From: Lutraria lutraria
Taxonomy: Eukaryota > Mollusca > Bivalvia > Venerida > Mactridae
NCBI GenBank assembly: GCA_964023205.1
Contig: OZ026843.1
Location: 3,333,029-3,397,028, forward strand
Reading direction: 5' to 3'
DNA: 64,000 bases
Program-made: the position numbers and the translations under genes
Part shown: piece by piece, positions 48,878 through 61,400 of the stretch
Numbering within the stretch: position 1 is the first letter of the stretch
Layout: every line of letters starts with the position of its first letter
The notes under the pieces: model-generated
What the model saw: the letters and a program-made list of their open reading frames with translations, nothing else
What the model was told of the DNA's origin: nothing
The model's database searches: none

Positions 48878-51800
48878 ACTTTTATACCCCTTGACACTTT
48901 TATATGTAGTTTAACTGTAATTATACACCTGGCATGATTCTACAGTAGATCATTTGTTTTTATTTCCTAAGCATATTGAATTATATTTTCGTTGTTAAAA
49001 CCTTTGAATTTGCTAATATAATACATTTCATAAATCCTTCACCATTGTGTACTTTTGTCCTCGTGAGATTGTAATATAATTACGGTTATACTCTTCTCTG
49101 CCTGTTTCTACTCCCTAATTAAATGAGACTATAACTAGTGTTCATTGTGGGTGAAATAAACAAAATAAGACACTTCGTTTAATCAATGTAAATGTAAGTT
49201 TCTCTGCATCAAATTTATATATTCTACTTTGTGTTTCCTTCTTTGAAAACCAAATGTAGACTACCAACATGAAAGACCGGTGTCTTAATATTCTGTTTCT
49301 TTTTTTTATTTCCAGGAAACGACTGTCGTAACTAATCAATTGGAAATATTATAGGAAAGTGGATCTATCGCACATTAAAGATTGATTATATTTTGTTTTG
49401 ATATAGAGAACACTACAAATGACTTCAATTGTTTGTGTAATGTTGCATGGGAAATGGACTTGTAGCTGTTTGATCTCACATCAAATACAACACAAAGTCA
49501 AGTCATCTGATTGATAAGAAGTTTCAATATGCAAGTGGACTTAACTATCATATTGTGATTCATATAAAATGACACTCAAACCAAATTCTTGAATTATACA
49601 AAACAAAGAGGATATCTGTATAGTGTGAGTTTGTTAACGACTGACAGCATGAATAATAATAAATCGCCGATGTTGCCGTGTAAAACCATGTCAGTAATGG
49701 AATTGTGTATTTACTTAAAATGCATTCATTTGGTACTATTGATTATAGCACAGAATAGAATAAAACACTTAATTAACTCTAGTTTCTATGCATTTAATGT
49801 TTTTAAAAAATACATATGATAAAGAACAATATTCATTGTTGTTATTTTTTGAAATAGCCTTATTTATTCGTAACATGTTCTCTGCATACCAATCAAGCAC
49901 CAATCCTACTTATGGTTTATTTCTGAACGTTAATCTTAAAGACGAAACTTGATGATTATCTAATAAAGATCACTGTACAATGTTTTACTGACTGACAAAG
50001 ATGCTACACTAAGTAAAGTTAATTTATCGGTAAATTTATCAATGCATGTTACTAATATTTGCCATATTAACAATGCAACTTGCATTAATTAAGAAATCGT
50101 CAACATGAAGAACGTGGTCACTTCAAAAATCAAAGACACTACAGTGTAAAAACATTTTAAATTGGATTTATAATTGTCCGTAACATTTCAGTGTTTCACC
50201 ATAAATTGATATTACATGTAGTTCCCATTAACACACTGTTAAATCCATGTTTGTCTCAAATTGTCGTGAAGCCAAGTAAGCATGTTACTAGTAATGAAGT
50301 AATGAAATATACTTTGTTCGGTCTCTTCGAAATCTTACAGTAATCCTTACAGAACATCTGTAACTAGATAAAAGTAACTTGTTTTAATGGACATGCTGTC
50401 TACACATAAACAGCAACAAAAGTAAACGGTTGGTATAATCGAGCGAGTGGAAGTCAATTTTCTCACTCTGCATGTATTGCTTAATTCAATATTGAATGTA
50501 AATGTTTGGATATGAATAATCACTGTACGCGTACATAGTCGTTCGTGTACATATGAGCTCAGGAGTACAGTCTATATGTAAATGGAAGAACATAAAGAGC
50601 ATGACTGCATTGACCATGCAGTTTTTCCTTCTCACGCAACCAATATTAAAACATTAACGTCAATTTTCTAAAAATATTCACTGAACTTTTAGCTTTAAAT
50701 ACACATTTAGAAATGCAAGTCAATACCATCAGCCACATGCACGAATCTATATCAGTATGTAGTGTGCTGGGTCAGTTCACATTAAGCATACGCTATGATT
50801 CTGGTGTAATATTCTAAATAAGGACCAGACAGCATTATAGTCATTTGTCTCGAGTCTTCCATACTCCCTCAAGTGCCGATTTTAATATAACTTGAATAAA
50901 GGTGTCGTAATTAATGTAAAAGAACCAGATCCTAACAGACAATTGACCATCAGAAGTCAAACAATAATTGAAGTTGATAATTGTAACAGCTTATAAGATG
51001 TCAGTCAATTATTCATGCTTTTACATGCAATTCCGCGAAACTAACCTAAGCATGCATGTACTGATTTCCGTACATCAAGCATCTTAGACAATTCGTAATC
51101 TATCGTGATAACGAGGATTTTATATAAATTATAATTACATGCACAAGTGTATGTTCATTGTTTAACAACCACGCGAATCATACATAAAAAAGCAAAGGTC
51201 TTTAGAGACATTCACTTTCTCCTTTAAGAATATAAATACAGATATTACAATTCTTGCATTCAATGTTGTCTCAATTAAGGCAATTATAAAGTTCTGAAAT
51301 ATGTCTTGGTCAATGATGTAGGTAATGTGTTCATCAACCATCCCGCCAATTGTTCAAGGTTTCAGACATTTCAAAATGATACAAATGTACCCTCTCCTAG
51401 ATTAATTTAATATCAACTTATTCGCTAGGCAAAATATGTCCACACAAAAAGTGATTATACCTCATAACAGTAACGCTTGAGTAACTACATGCCCTCTGCT
51501 GATGAGTCATGCCATCCTTTGAAACTTGAAACGTAACGACTGGGATGCAAAGATATTGTACAAGTTGCAGACTTACACATGAAAATACTGTTTTATCTTT
51601 TAATATTGTTTGCGCATGAAACATAAAATACGTGTTTTATACCGATGATTTTCCATTGTACATGTATTACTTTCTTACATAACGTAAAATCCATTTTGAC
51701 AGATTTGGCTTTCACCAACCAAAACATCAACTATAACTAATATAGTTCATTTATAAATAGAAACATCATAATTATGCTGAAAATTCGTCGGAACATATTA

Positions 51801-53498
51801 ATTGGAGATATTATTGAAAAGACGATTCACCGTTGATTTTGCTGGTTGGGACTGTATAGTTCAAACATCATAACTGTACTCTATAGATGAACATCGAAAC
51901 ACTTGACTTGGCGATATCCATCTTCCAAGTACATTTAAGCTAGGATCAAATAGTGTCGGAAGTTTTACTGTTTAGCCATGTGAGCCCCAACGAAATATGA
52001 TGCTTATAAACGGCAACTTTTACTTTGAACAGCTGAAAAGATATTATTTTGTTTTAATTCTCAGTAATCCGACACAGTTTTAGCCCTTCCGTTATGAGAC
52101 GTACTGGCCAATATATAAAATACTAAAATCATGAACGGATTGCCCGTTTGTCTCATAAATAAGTTTAGGGGCCGAAATAATGCAACCCGCTGAATGTAAA
52201 CTAAAATAGTTCGCCCTTGTATACTTAATACAGTTATTGACATAATATGTATATCAATACAAGGCCATGTGAACCACGTTTTTATGATGATTTTCGTATT
52301 CTGCTTTGTAATTAAATACTTTTATTCACATCGAATTCTCACCATTTACAGAACTATGAACGAAATTTAGAAGCATGAAAAAGAAACCATGTCATGTAAA
52401 AGGTTTAAAAATAAAAGCCTGAAATTCGTACTTATCTTATAATTTGTACACATCTGACAGAAATTCGCCAAATTTTTATGAATGTCAACATAAATATATA
52501 CATGCCAATGTACAACATTGTCATTAGCAGTGTAGCAATACCACGTGATTCTGACGTCACTAAATGCATCAAATCCAAGACGAAATTATAAACATTTGCC
52601 CCGCTTAGAAAACGAAAATAACCGTGCGTATTTTATTTCTTCACCGAATTTTATGAAAAATACGTCAGTCTACGGGGGGAAATATAAGCTTTCCTCGAAC
52701 TATAGGATCACCATCAGTAGCTAAGCCGTTTTTTCTTCTAGCACCCTGTGGAACCTTGAAATTCGTTTGTATGTGAGCGGACTACAGTTCCAAGCCATCT
52801 TATTTTCCTTGCATGCATGATTGAAGAGTCATGTTTACATCAACCGGGAACACCGGAGTCTGTTTTATTCCAAAAAAAATACTTATTGTGACAATGTATG
52901 GCGTTAATCTGACATTATTCCTTCAGTTTGGTAAATATGGCAACAGTTCCAAGACAAAATTTCAGGCTACAGTTTAAAGCTGTTTTTAAATTTGGCTACA
53001 ATGCCAAGCAACATGTCGCCCATTGTACACGTATGAAAATTCTATTTGTATCGTGCATTTAACTCTTTACTTGCGTTTACCATCACAACATATATTATAC
53101 AAGGCCGGGTCCCTATATTCAATCAGTTCCTGGTGTGCCGGCCATTATAAGTGATAAGATGAACGTAATCATTATTTTGTTCTTTCTTTCCTTAATTATA
53201 TTGTAACAATTTGGTAAATACATGTTTTTAATTCTGACACACTAGGTCAGTACTCGTGAACATTTTCCATATTCGATCATGTGACCTGTCAAATATGCAA
53301 TCTGCAAGTAAATTTACAAAATGATGAGAAAATAAAAGTGTAATATGAGGAATAGAAATTTTATATCGTTGTGATAACTTCCGGAAATGTTAAAACTGTG
53401 GGTGTCTTTTACTTCTGATTTAACGTGACACTGGTACTGTAGGCACTTGGTTTCCGTGACTTTTTATGCCCGCGCAGACGTATTTTTCTAATCTAAAC
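48878..53498. other. intergenic, no gene seen
   Basis: AT-rich with scattered frames under 80 codons that lack motifs or splice context. 49,142-49,339 and 51,418-51,624 (minus) are examples I do not accept as genes. Confidence 0.45.
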
Positions 53499-53741
53499 TC
53501 ATCGAACAACGCAAATCTGTAAAAAGAAATCTTCAAATTTCGCCGGTGCTGTGCTCATAAGAAACAAAGGTAAGTCACTCGCCATCTTTTCGACTGACGA
53601 AGTCACGATATCCGAGATAGACTTGTCGCAAATAAGCGAGGGTCCCGGCTTTCCTTCTAAAATGCGTGTGCTTTTCGGGAACCTTGCGATTGTTGAAGTG
53701 CGTCCAGTTTGACCGTTCTTGTAAGCTTTTACACCAGTCAC
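53499..53741 (-). CDS. 80-codon open frame, unknown product
   Basis: ATG at 53,741 opens MTGVKAYKNGQTGRTSTIAR and runs to DLPLFLMSTAPAKFEDFFLQ before a stop. Composition is balanced (not AT-codon-driven like most chance frames here) and the local G+C is higher than in the flanks. I do not recognise it. It may be a single exon or a domain remnant. Confidence 0.3.
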   Translation of the reverse strand: MTGVKAYKNGQTGRTSTIARFPKSTRILEGKPGPSLICDKSISDIVTSSVEKMASDLPLFLMSTAPAKFEDFFLQICVVR

Positions 53742-54204
53742 TTTAGCTTATCAAATCAAGCATTACGTATTTAAAGTGCAAACCCTTTTATCTGCAGTAT
53801 TACATTCAAGAACGACAACTCTGTATAAAATTTCGCTTATTAAATGGGAGCATCGTCATCGTCACGTCAATGACCATTCGTCATTGATTCGTTGAATAAA
53901 TGATTAATTGGAACATCACTGCCCACCACCCCTTATCAATCCAGACATGATTCCTCGCTAAGTCACAGAAACGTGGTACAATTCCATATTGCCCTAGAGA
54001 ATACGCTGGAAAATACTGGCATCGCACGTTTACGTTTATTTCATGGAATTACTGGCTTCTTCAACTGCAAAAGAGGGATTACTGTTAACAAATTTCAAAG
54101 CGTTTCCGTCAAATGACAACATTGTCTGGGAGACTAATGTCCCTAATGACCAATAGTTCAGGAACATGTTGAACCATGAATGTACGTGCAAATGGATAGA
54201 ACAA
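53742..54204. other. no gene seen
   Basis: Upstream flank of the 53,499-53,741 frame, with no recognisable promoter element or repeat. Confidence 0.35.
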
Positions 54205-54265
54205 CATACCTTTCAAGAGCTAGATGGACAGCCTCCTTGCATGTGAATCTTTTTTCCCATTTCAG
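54205..54265. repeat. dispersed repeat (pair of 37,405-37,475)
   Basis: Same blocks and orientation as the copy at 37.4 kb. Unrelated sequence follows on both sides. Confidence 0.6.
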
Positions 54266-54825
54266 TTCCCCGATGGATAACCCCATTTATTATCCCTGTA
54301 ATAGGTAGAACAGAGGTCCGGGGTCGGGGATCCATCCCCTATCCATCTTTCAAAGTATATAGCCATGTATATATGAATATAAAGTTTTGATAATAATTCA
54401 AATAATAATTAATATATATATTAAGCATACATGTTATGTGACCAGAAACATATTTTTTATGCAAGGAAAAAAGCCTATACATCGTTAAAACAGTACAAAC
54501 GAATATAAAAGAAAACTTGAAATACATGTACAAATTATATCATCGAGATTCTCACGGCTTTGATACTCTGATAGTAATATCCCAGTCATTCTGTGAAATT
54601 TTGGTCCCATGTGAGAACACTGGTGAGGGGCTGGTGCAAGATTACTACTCAGTTACTATATCAATTCGACACAGGAGCCCCTGAATAGCCTTTGTTATAG
54701 ATGCAATGGAAGTATTAAATAAATGAGCTTTTGAAGATTTCCTAAAACACAATTTGACATTGACCTAAATAAATACATGACCTTCCAATGTGTGATAATT
54801 AAATCATTGTTTGCATGTAATAACA

Positions 54826-57480
54826 AGTTTCAAGTTTTATTAAAGCAAGTCGGCAATACAGTTGCCTTTGGCCACATAAATATAAATATACATACATACA
54901 TACATACATACATACATGAATATGACATACAACTCTTATATAGCATACAAACACACAGTTTACACAAAAAGCATTAAGGAACAGTTTCATTAATGGCAAG
55001 GATATCGTTGAGTGAACACAGTGCATGTTTTAAATATTTACACAATTTCAGTGTGTTTTTTTTTTCAATGGACATAATATACACAAATTTGTTTAATGAC
55101 GGCCATGAGATATGAACCAAAAGGGTATTACAGATATCAATATAATTATTACTGCAAAGTTACAAGAAATGATACTCTGACTCAGCAACTCATTACATAT
55201 TCTACATCGAGGGTGTCGTAACTCATATTGAAATAAGAACAAGTTACGACAGTGTTGCGCTGAGCCCTCGACATATTCTTTAATCTCTACTTTTGCCGGC
55301 ATAACGCTCAAATTCAATTTCCAATGAATGTGAACACAATCTAAAACAAGTTAAACATTTGCGAAGTGTGTTATATGACACCAAGTCTAGATATGCTTCA
55401 TACTTAAATGTACATTTATACTTTCTATAGTATTCTAACTTAGACATACTGTTTACAGTGACTGACCACTCTTGAATATATTGATCATATAAACGTCTTT
55501 TAGGTATTGGCATATAGTTAACATTGGGATTGAAATCATCTAAAATATACGTATACTAATTAAGTATCCTAGTTTATCAACAGAAAATATTCATGCGTGA
55601 TGCCCAAGAGTTTATAATATTTTGACTCTCTAGATCATTGAACATAGTATAAATAGGAGATGCAGCGTTTTTCTTAATTTTTAACAGATAGTTTAGTGAT
55701 CGTGCTTTACTTAAGATAGAGAGTGGAAAGCGTCCGAGCTCACCGTATACAGCAAACATTAGGAGTTTGTTTACGAACACCTAGAACACATTTGCAAACT
55801 TTGATTTGTAGCTGGTCGATAAAAAATATACTTTATAATCATATGCACCTCATTCTTCGGATCCATAATATAATATAGTAGCAACCAAAGAGTCAATTTA
55901 ACATGTACCATTTTGTTTTTATATCTAATTTAACTCTATCAAAAATAGACAACAAACTGTGATATGCACGGAGAGCTTGATCTGATAAAGCTTTGACTGT
56001 TTTCAGTAATGTTCCAGTATGAGTAAATTTAATTCCAAGATAAGTAAACTCATCTATTCTTTCTATCTGATTACCATTAATAAAGATATTTGGGAGATTA
56101 CAAGTTTTTCGTTTCTCAAATATACATAGTTTTGTCTTAGCAAAGTTGATTTTCAATCCCCATTTACATGAATATCGATATCGATACAAATTATCAACTT
56201 GAGCCTGTAGACTTGCAGGGTCAGTCGTAAATAACACAATATCATCAGCAAATAACATAAATGTACATTGATAGCATATTGAGGTCATTATCAGTTAAAT
56301 TGTTAATATCTACAGATTTAACAACATCATTGATAAATAAAAGCGGTGATAGAGGTTCACCCTGCTTAACACCAAGGGTAACATCAAATAAGTCTGTCAT
56401 TGACATATCGGTTTCATAAATCTTATTTTAAATAATACATAGATATGGTGATATAAAATCATTTGCATCTATAAAGAAAGCTGCGACATTATTATTCAAA
56501 TCACAACATTGTTTCTTTTTAAACAAGATATAGTTTTACGAATTTCATCAATTGTGAAATCAGAGTCAAGCTGCTCAGTAAGAATTTCATCTGAAGTGTG
56601 GGTTGCGTCATCAGTACGTTGAAAACGATATTGTGCAGTTTCGTTACATTTCGATAAGTTTGCAAAAAAGTTCATAAATTCATCAGACTTTATGTCATTT
56701 GAAACCTTGTTTTTAGATTTTTGTATTTTTTTTATGTATTTCCACTGAAAAGTCTTTCGGTGACTTTTTGCTCATATTTGAGAGTTTAATTTTCTCTCTG
56801 TTATAATACAAAGCTTTAGCTTTACACTTACATTTTGAATAATTATTTCTACTGTTAAGATATGCAATTTTGGTATTATGGCGATATTATAAAGTCCCGT
56901 TTACATTGACAGAAGTCATTTCTACAGTCGATCATTATTGAACCAACGTGATTTTTTTAGTTTCACTGTTGGTTTTGAAGAACATGGTCTACCAAAGCAC
57001 TGGAATGAAATATCGTGTACATAATTTGAAAATGTGTCAATACAAGTGTCAATATCACTTTCTCTGTTTTATCTGTAAGATCGTCAAAAACATGTTTATT
57101 AGATTCCAATAATTCACCGAAACACTCAGTTTCAGTCGGATTCCAGAATAGTTTTTCAACACGAGGGCTTTCACCAGACAGTTCGTCTAGCACACATTGC
57201 AAACGAGACAGGCGAGTGATCTTAAATTCAGTTTGATCTAGAACATACATGTTGTAAATGTTTTTAAAGTTATAAAAGTTTGTAATCAGGTAGTCCACGG
57301 TGCTGGAATATGGTCTACTTCTTGACATTGAATGGAAAGTTGGTCGTCCCTCCTCCAGGCGTCCATTGGTTATAGCTATATCATTTTGCTTACACAATGT
57401 TAACAAACGTTTACCAAAGTTATTGGCATGTGAGTCTTCATTACACCTATGAGGAATACATGTTCATATGGATCGGCTTC
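54826..57480 (-). mobile_element. degenerate LINE (endonuclease end, RT, C-terminal region)
   Basis: Minus-strand pieces appear in the correct order. The endonuclease end lies at about 57,406-56,963 (NGRLEEGRPTFHS, SSTVDYLITNFYNF). The RT start is near 56,600-56,500 (DFTIDEIRKTISCLKR), followed by GVKQGEPLSPLLF near 56,370. Then come MLFADDIVLFTTDPASLQAQ and GLKINFAKTKLCIFEKRK (56,288-55,893), YGELGRFPLSILSKAR (55,780-55,577), YDQYIQEWSVTVNS and RLCSHSLEIEFERY (55,513-55,280). An AATAAA on the minus strand near 54,840 marks the 3' end. Many frameshifts and stops make it inactive. Confidence 0.85.
54888..54916. repeat. (CATA)n microsatellite
   Basis: Seven tandem CATA units inside the LINE 3' region. 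Confidence 0.9.
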
Positions 57481-58310
57481 AGGCATGTCGACGTAACGAT
57501 CCAAATTTCAATGTCCTGGGCATCTACTTGTGAGTCATCTGACAAATGACGCACGTCATGCGATGTGTCGTCACAAAGATGCTCTTTGATAATACTGCTC
57601 AACTGGTAAATACAAATGTAGAATTTCAAGGACAACTGCCTGGAATGCTTCATTGAGACCAGTACCACAGGCAGTAATAATTAACGGACTTGTATTGGTA
57701 ATTTAAAATTGCAATGCATTATATATATGAACACTATGATTTATGAATGAAAAAGTGAAAAAGGTCACATATTTCGATTCCGTTCAACTGATCAGGGATG
57801 CTATATGTAATATAGCATCCCTGAACTGATATATGCTACCAGGGTCACACAAATACGTCAGGATGTTTGCATAATTAAGAATGAGTTTGTTTGCCTAAAT
57901 CAGATTGTTGCTGTCATAAGACACAAGCTTAATAATAATCTCTTAGACCACAGGACCTTTTATTCAGATAACATCAATATATGCCCCAAAACCATAATCC
58001 GAGCCTCGTTCATAGATCGGCACATACTATGATTTTATACAGCGCTAAATGAATGATGCTCAGACTATGTTTTTGGGTGTTACATGGAATTTCAAGGTCC
58101 CTTTGCATAGACATGTTTGTAATTAATACGCGCTTCCCATCTATTAAATCTGGCATGATTGCATTTTAATTTTATTCACAAACTGTTCCCTTCTTGACAT
58201 CTTGATCCCTTGTAACAAGGGAGACAATGACCAAGCAAAAAGCTTTCTAGCTATTTAACCCTAATCAAATGAAACGGGACAACACGGTTTGTGTGTGAAC
58301 TTTAAACCTA
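57481..58310. other. intergenic; hairpin only
   Basis: No gene seen between the LINE and ZPR1. A 73-codon minus frame at 57,447-57,668 may be decayed LINE endonuclease sequence. Confidence 0.4.
57792..57824. repeat. perfect hairpin, 14-bp arms
   Basis: TCAGGGATGCTATA pairs with TATAGCATCCCTGA around a 5-nt loop. Confidence 0.85.
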
Positions 58311-58318
58311 CCGGAAAG
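58309..58318 (+). promoter_or_regulatory. ETS-like site upstream of ZPR1
   Basis: TACCGGAAAG, 75 bp before the ATG, has the CCGGAA core common in promoters of housekeeping genes. There is no TATA box in the expected place. Suggestive only. Confidence 0.3.
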
Positions 58319-58385
58319 AAGTGGAAAGTTCGCGAAATCGAAACGAAACAAAACACATCGTGAGTTTACTGGTGAGTTTGTAATG

Positions 58386-58496
58386 ATGGCGGACGAACAA
58401 GAAGCTCCTCAAGTGATGTTTCGTGATATAAACGCAGACGATGTCGATCCAGAGGTCACAGAAATTGAAAGTTTTTGTTTTAATTGTCATGATCAG
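58386..58496 (+). CDS. ZPR1: ZPR1 exon 1
   Basis: ATG to donor CAG|GTACTG, 37 codons, phase 0. Contains the acidic leader and the first half-finger [13 protein letters not shown]. Confidence 0.93.
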
Positions 58497-61400
58497 GTAC
58501 TGGTTTCTTCAGTTATACTTTAAACTGTGGCATTCTGACAGCTTTGTGTAATCTGTCAAGTAATGATGAAATATTGTGACTTATTAATTTAATATCAGAC
58601 AACGGACTCACAAGTGCCTGCATCCTGCATCTATAATGTATGTAAAATACAGAATAAATTCGTCTGGCTCATCTCCTTTACAATTACAAATGCTAAAAGT
58701 CAAGTGTTCAAAATCTGTTCTAATCTAAATTCTAATACAGACGAAGGTATTTGACGATGAACGGATGATACATGTATACATTGCAGTTCACTGTCAAAGC
58801 CAATTGTTCTTTAAAAGCAAACAGGTAAACCACTCAAACTGGGTCGCATTCGTTTTCCTAGATACAATGCACCATTTTCGTAAAACTTTAGTAAGTCACT
58901 AAGTGCGATGAATTATAGTAGATTCTTTGTCAACCAGTGTTCAAACTAATTATTTTAAAGCACTAGCCCGAACTATATAAGGACTGTTGAAAAAAATAAA
59001 TGATTTACTACTAGCCCAAATAGACAATTTTTAGAAAGTTCACTAGCCCGACAAGAAATTTACTAGCCCCGGGCTGTGGGCTAGTGGGTTAGCGTGAAGA
59101 CTGTCAACATGACCTAGAATATACCTTCAACAGGCGAAAGGTTTCAAATATTTTGCTAATGTTTCAAACTAGTATTAACTATCCTTAGTTTCAAATTCTT
59201 TAGATTAAGTCTGTAGACTGTAGCATTCTGGAATCCATGTCAAATGATCTGCTTCAATAGACGCATGAACAAGCGTCTTGATTTGTTGATTTTGAAAGAG
59301 TTAAAATGGTCAACAAGACAAAATAAAAGAGTCTAAGACCAATTTAGTTATAGGGTACACAGAACTAGATAAATACAATGCAGTCGGCTGCCAACTTTCT
59401 TTTCTCCAGTATACTAAATACGGGTGTACAAGTAGAAACCTCTCTAGGCCACATTACTTCATATTATAGCAATTATTTCACTATGCTGGGTTAAACTCCA
59501 AACAATAATTTCAACACAGAACTTTTTATCACAGAAGTGGAAAAAAACAAGCTCCTTCGTTCAAAATGCTGACGTTAGCATGTGAAACAAATCTAGGAAA
59601 CTAATTTCAATGCATACTAACCCTTATAATGACGCTTTTATTAAATTTGATTTCTGCTGATGACAGATATGTTGACACCGGTAAGTATAGTGCAGATACA
59701 TGTATTATTAGAAGGCTTCAAGCACTGGTAATGGTATTCGGTTGTTTTGATCAATAAGTTAGTGAAGTGATATAATGGCATAGTTAATTGCATGGCTATT
59801 TGCTATGTGTTTCAAATTGATTGTTTACTTACTTGATTATGACATATTTTGAAAATATATCATGCAGATTTTAGAATATCAAGGACAAGGACATTGCATA
59901 AACAAAAAGTGACGTCATTCTACTTCTGTCAAAGCATTTATGTGCAGAAAACAGAAAGTATTGAAAATATGTCAACCTACAAATTACAATGATTATATTT
60001 TAAAAAATTAATTTCTATATTTTTCTATTCTTTTAGATTAGAAGATCAATCGCCTTCAACATTAAAATTGACATTCAATGAACTGTGCTTGGATTTCTCA
60101 TCAAAGATTTATCATGGATATTGAATATTGAGTCATTCATTTCAGGGTGTGACCCGATTATTTCTGACAAAAATACCCTTCTTCCGTGAGGTCATAGTGT
60201 CTTCATTTAGTTGTGAACACTGTAATTGGAAAAACTCTGAACTTAAGCCAGCTGGAAGGATTCAAGAAAAGGGTGTAAAATATTCTGTCAGGGTGACAAA
60301 CACCAAGGTTAGTCCCTGTAACAAATTTGTTTAATATACTTGAACTGTTTGTTCTACTATCCTGATTTGTTTATACCTTGTCAGTATATAACTAAAAAAA
60401 AAAAATACAAAAATGTTTTGTCACTGCAGGGCTTGACACTTAATGCTGGTCCGAGACCAGTGGTTTTTGTGCAGGACCATTAAATCATGGAAATTGAATG
60501 GTCCGATGGACCACTGAAAATTCTAGGAGGTGTATCAATATTTTACTATAAATAAACGAATAACGTATTAATAGGCCTTCCACCTGAAATTCTGTAACGG
60601 TGTTGGACCAGAAGGTTTCAAAAGCTGGTGGTCCTCTGGTCCACCATGGAAGATAAGTTAGTATCAAGCCCTTCTGACACTGTTGACAGTTTTGTACTTT
60701 CACATTTACCAAAAAAATTGAAGAGATTTTAAAAGCATTCAGGTACAGTATAACCTCAGTTAAGACCACTTGTGTCAGTAAAACCCCATTAAGAAACCAA
60801 TGCGATATATGACCATCTCAATACAATGACCAATGTCCCTATGGTGATCTTAATTTCCAGCTTGTACTGTTCTAAATGTAATTAAATTTTAGGTAAAAAC
60901 ATTCTTGTCAGTGTAGGTCCGTGATAAGAGTCAACGCAAAGAAGGGGACAGTACTTCTTGTTTCTATTTTCTATTTATGAGTTATTTTTACAGGATTTAG
61001 ATAGACAAGTGATACAGACAAGTACAGCATCAGTTGCTATACCAGAACTGGAGTTTGAGTCCCCACCAAACAAAGGAGGTAATTTATGATATAATTTATA
61101 TGAAATCTATATTTTATTCATGAATAAGTCAATGCAATATATATATATCAGGTTTCGTTTTCATGCGATGGTTGTTTTTCTATGGAAAAAGGTAGAAGAA
61201 AACATATTTTTCAAGGGTTGGAATTGAGGAAATATTTAATAAATATTTCATGTAAGAAAAACCCCTGTATATTCACAGCCATTCATTCAACAAGCAAACA
61301 AGTGAACAAAAACTGTTGAAGAGAAGTAAAAATATGGCTTTTTTATCATACTCAGTGTTGGTGATTAGAGGTTTATTTCACTTATCATATCAATATGATG

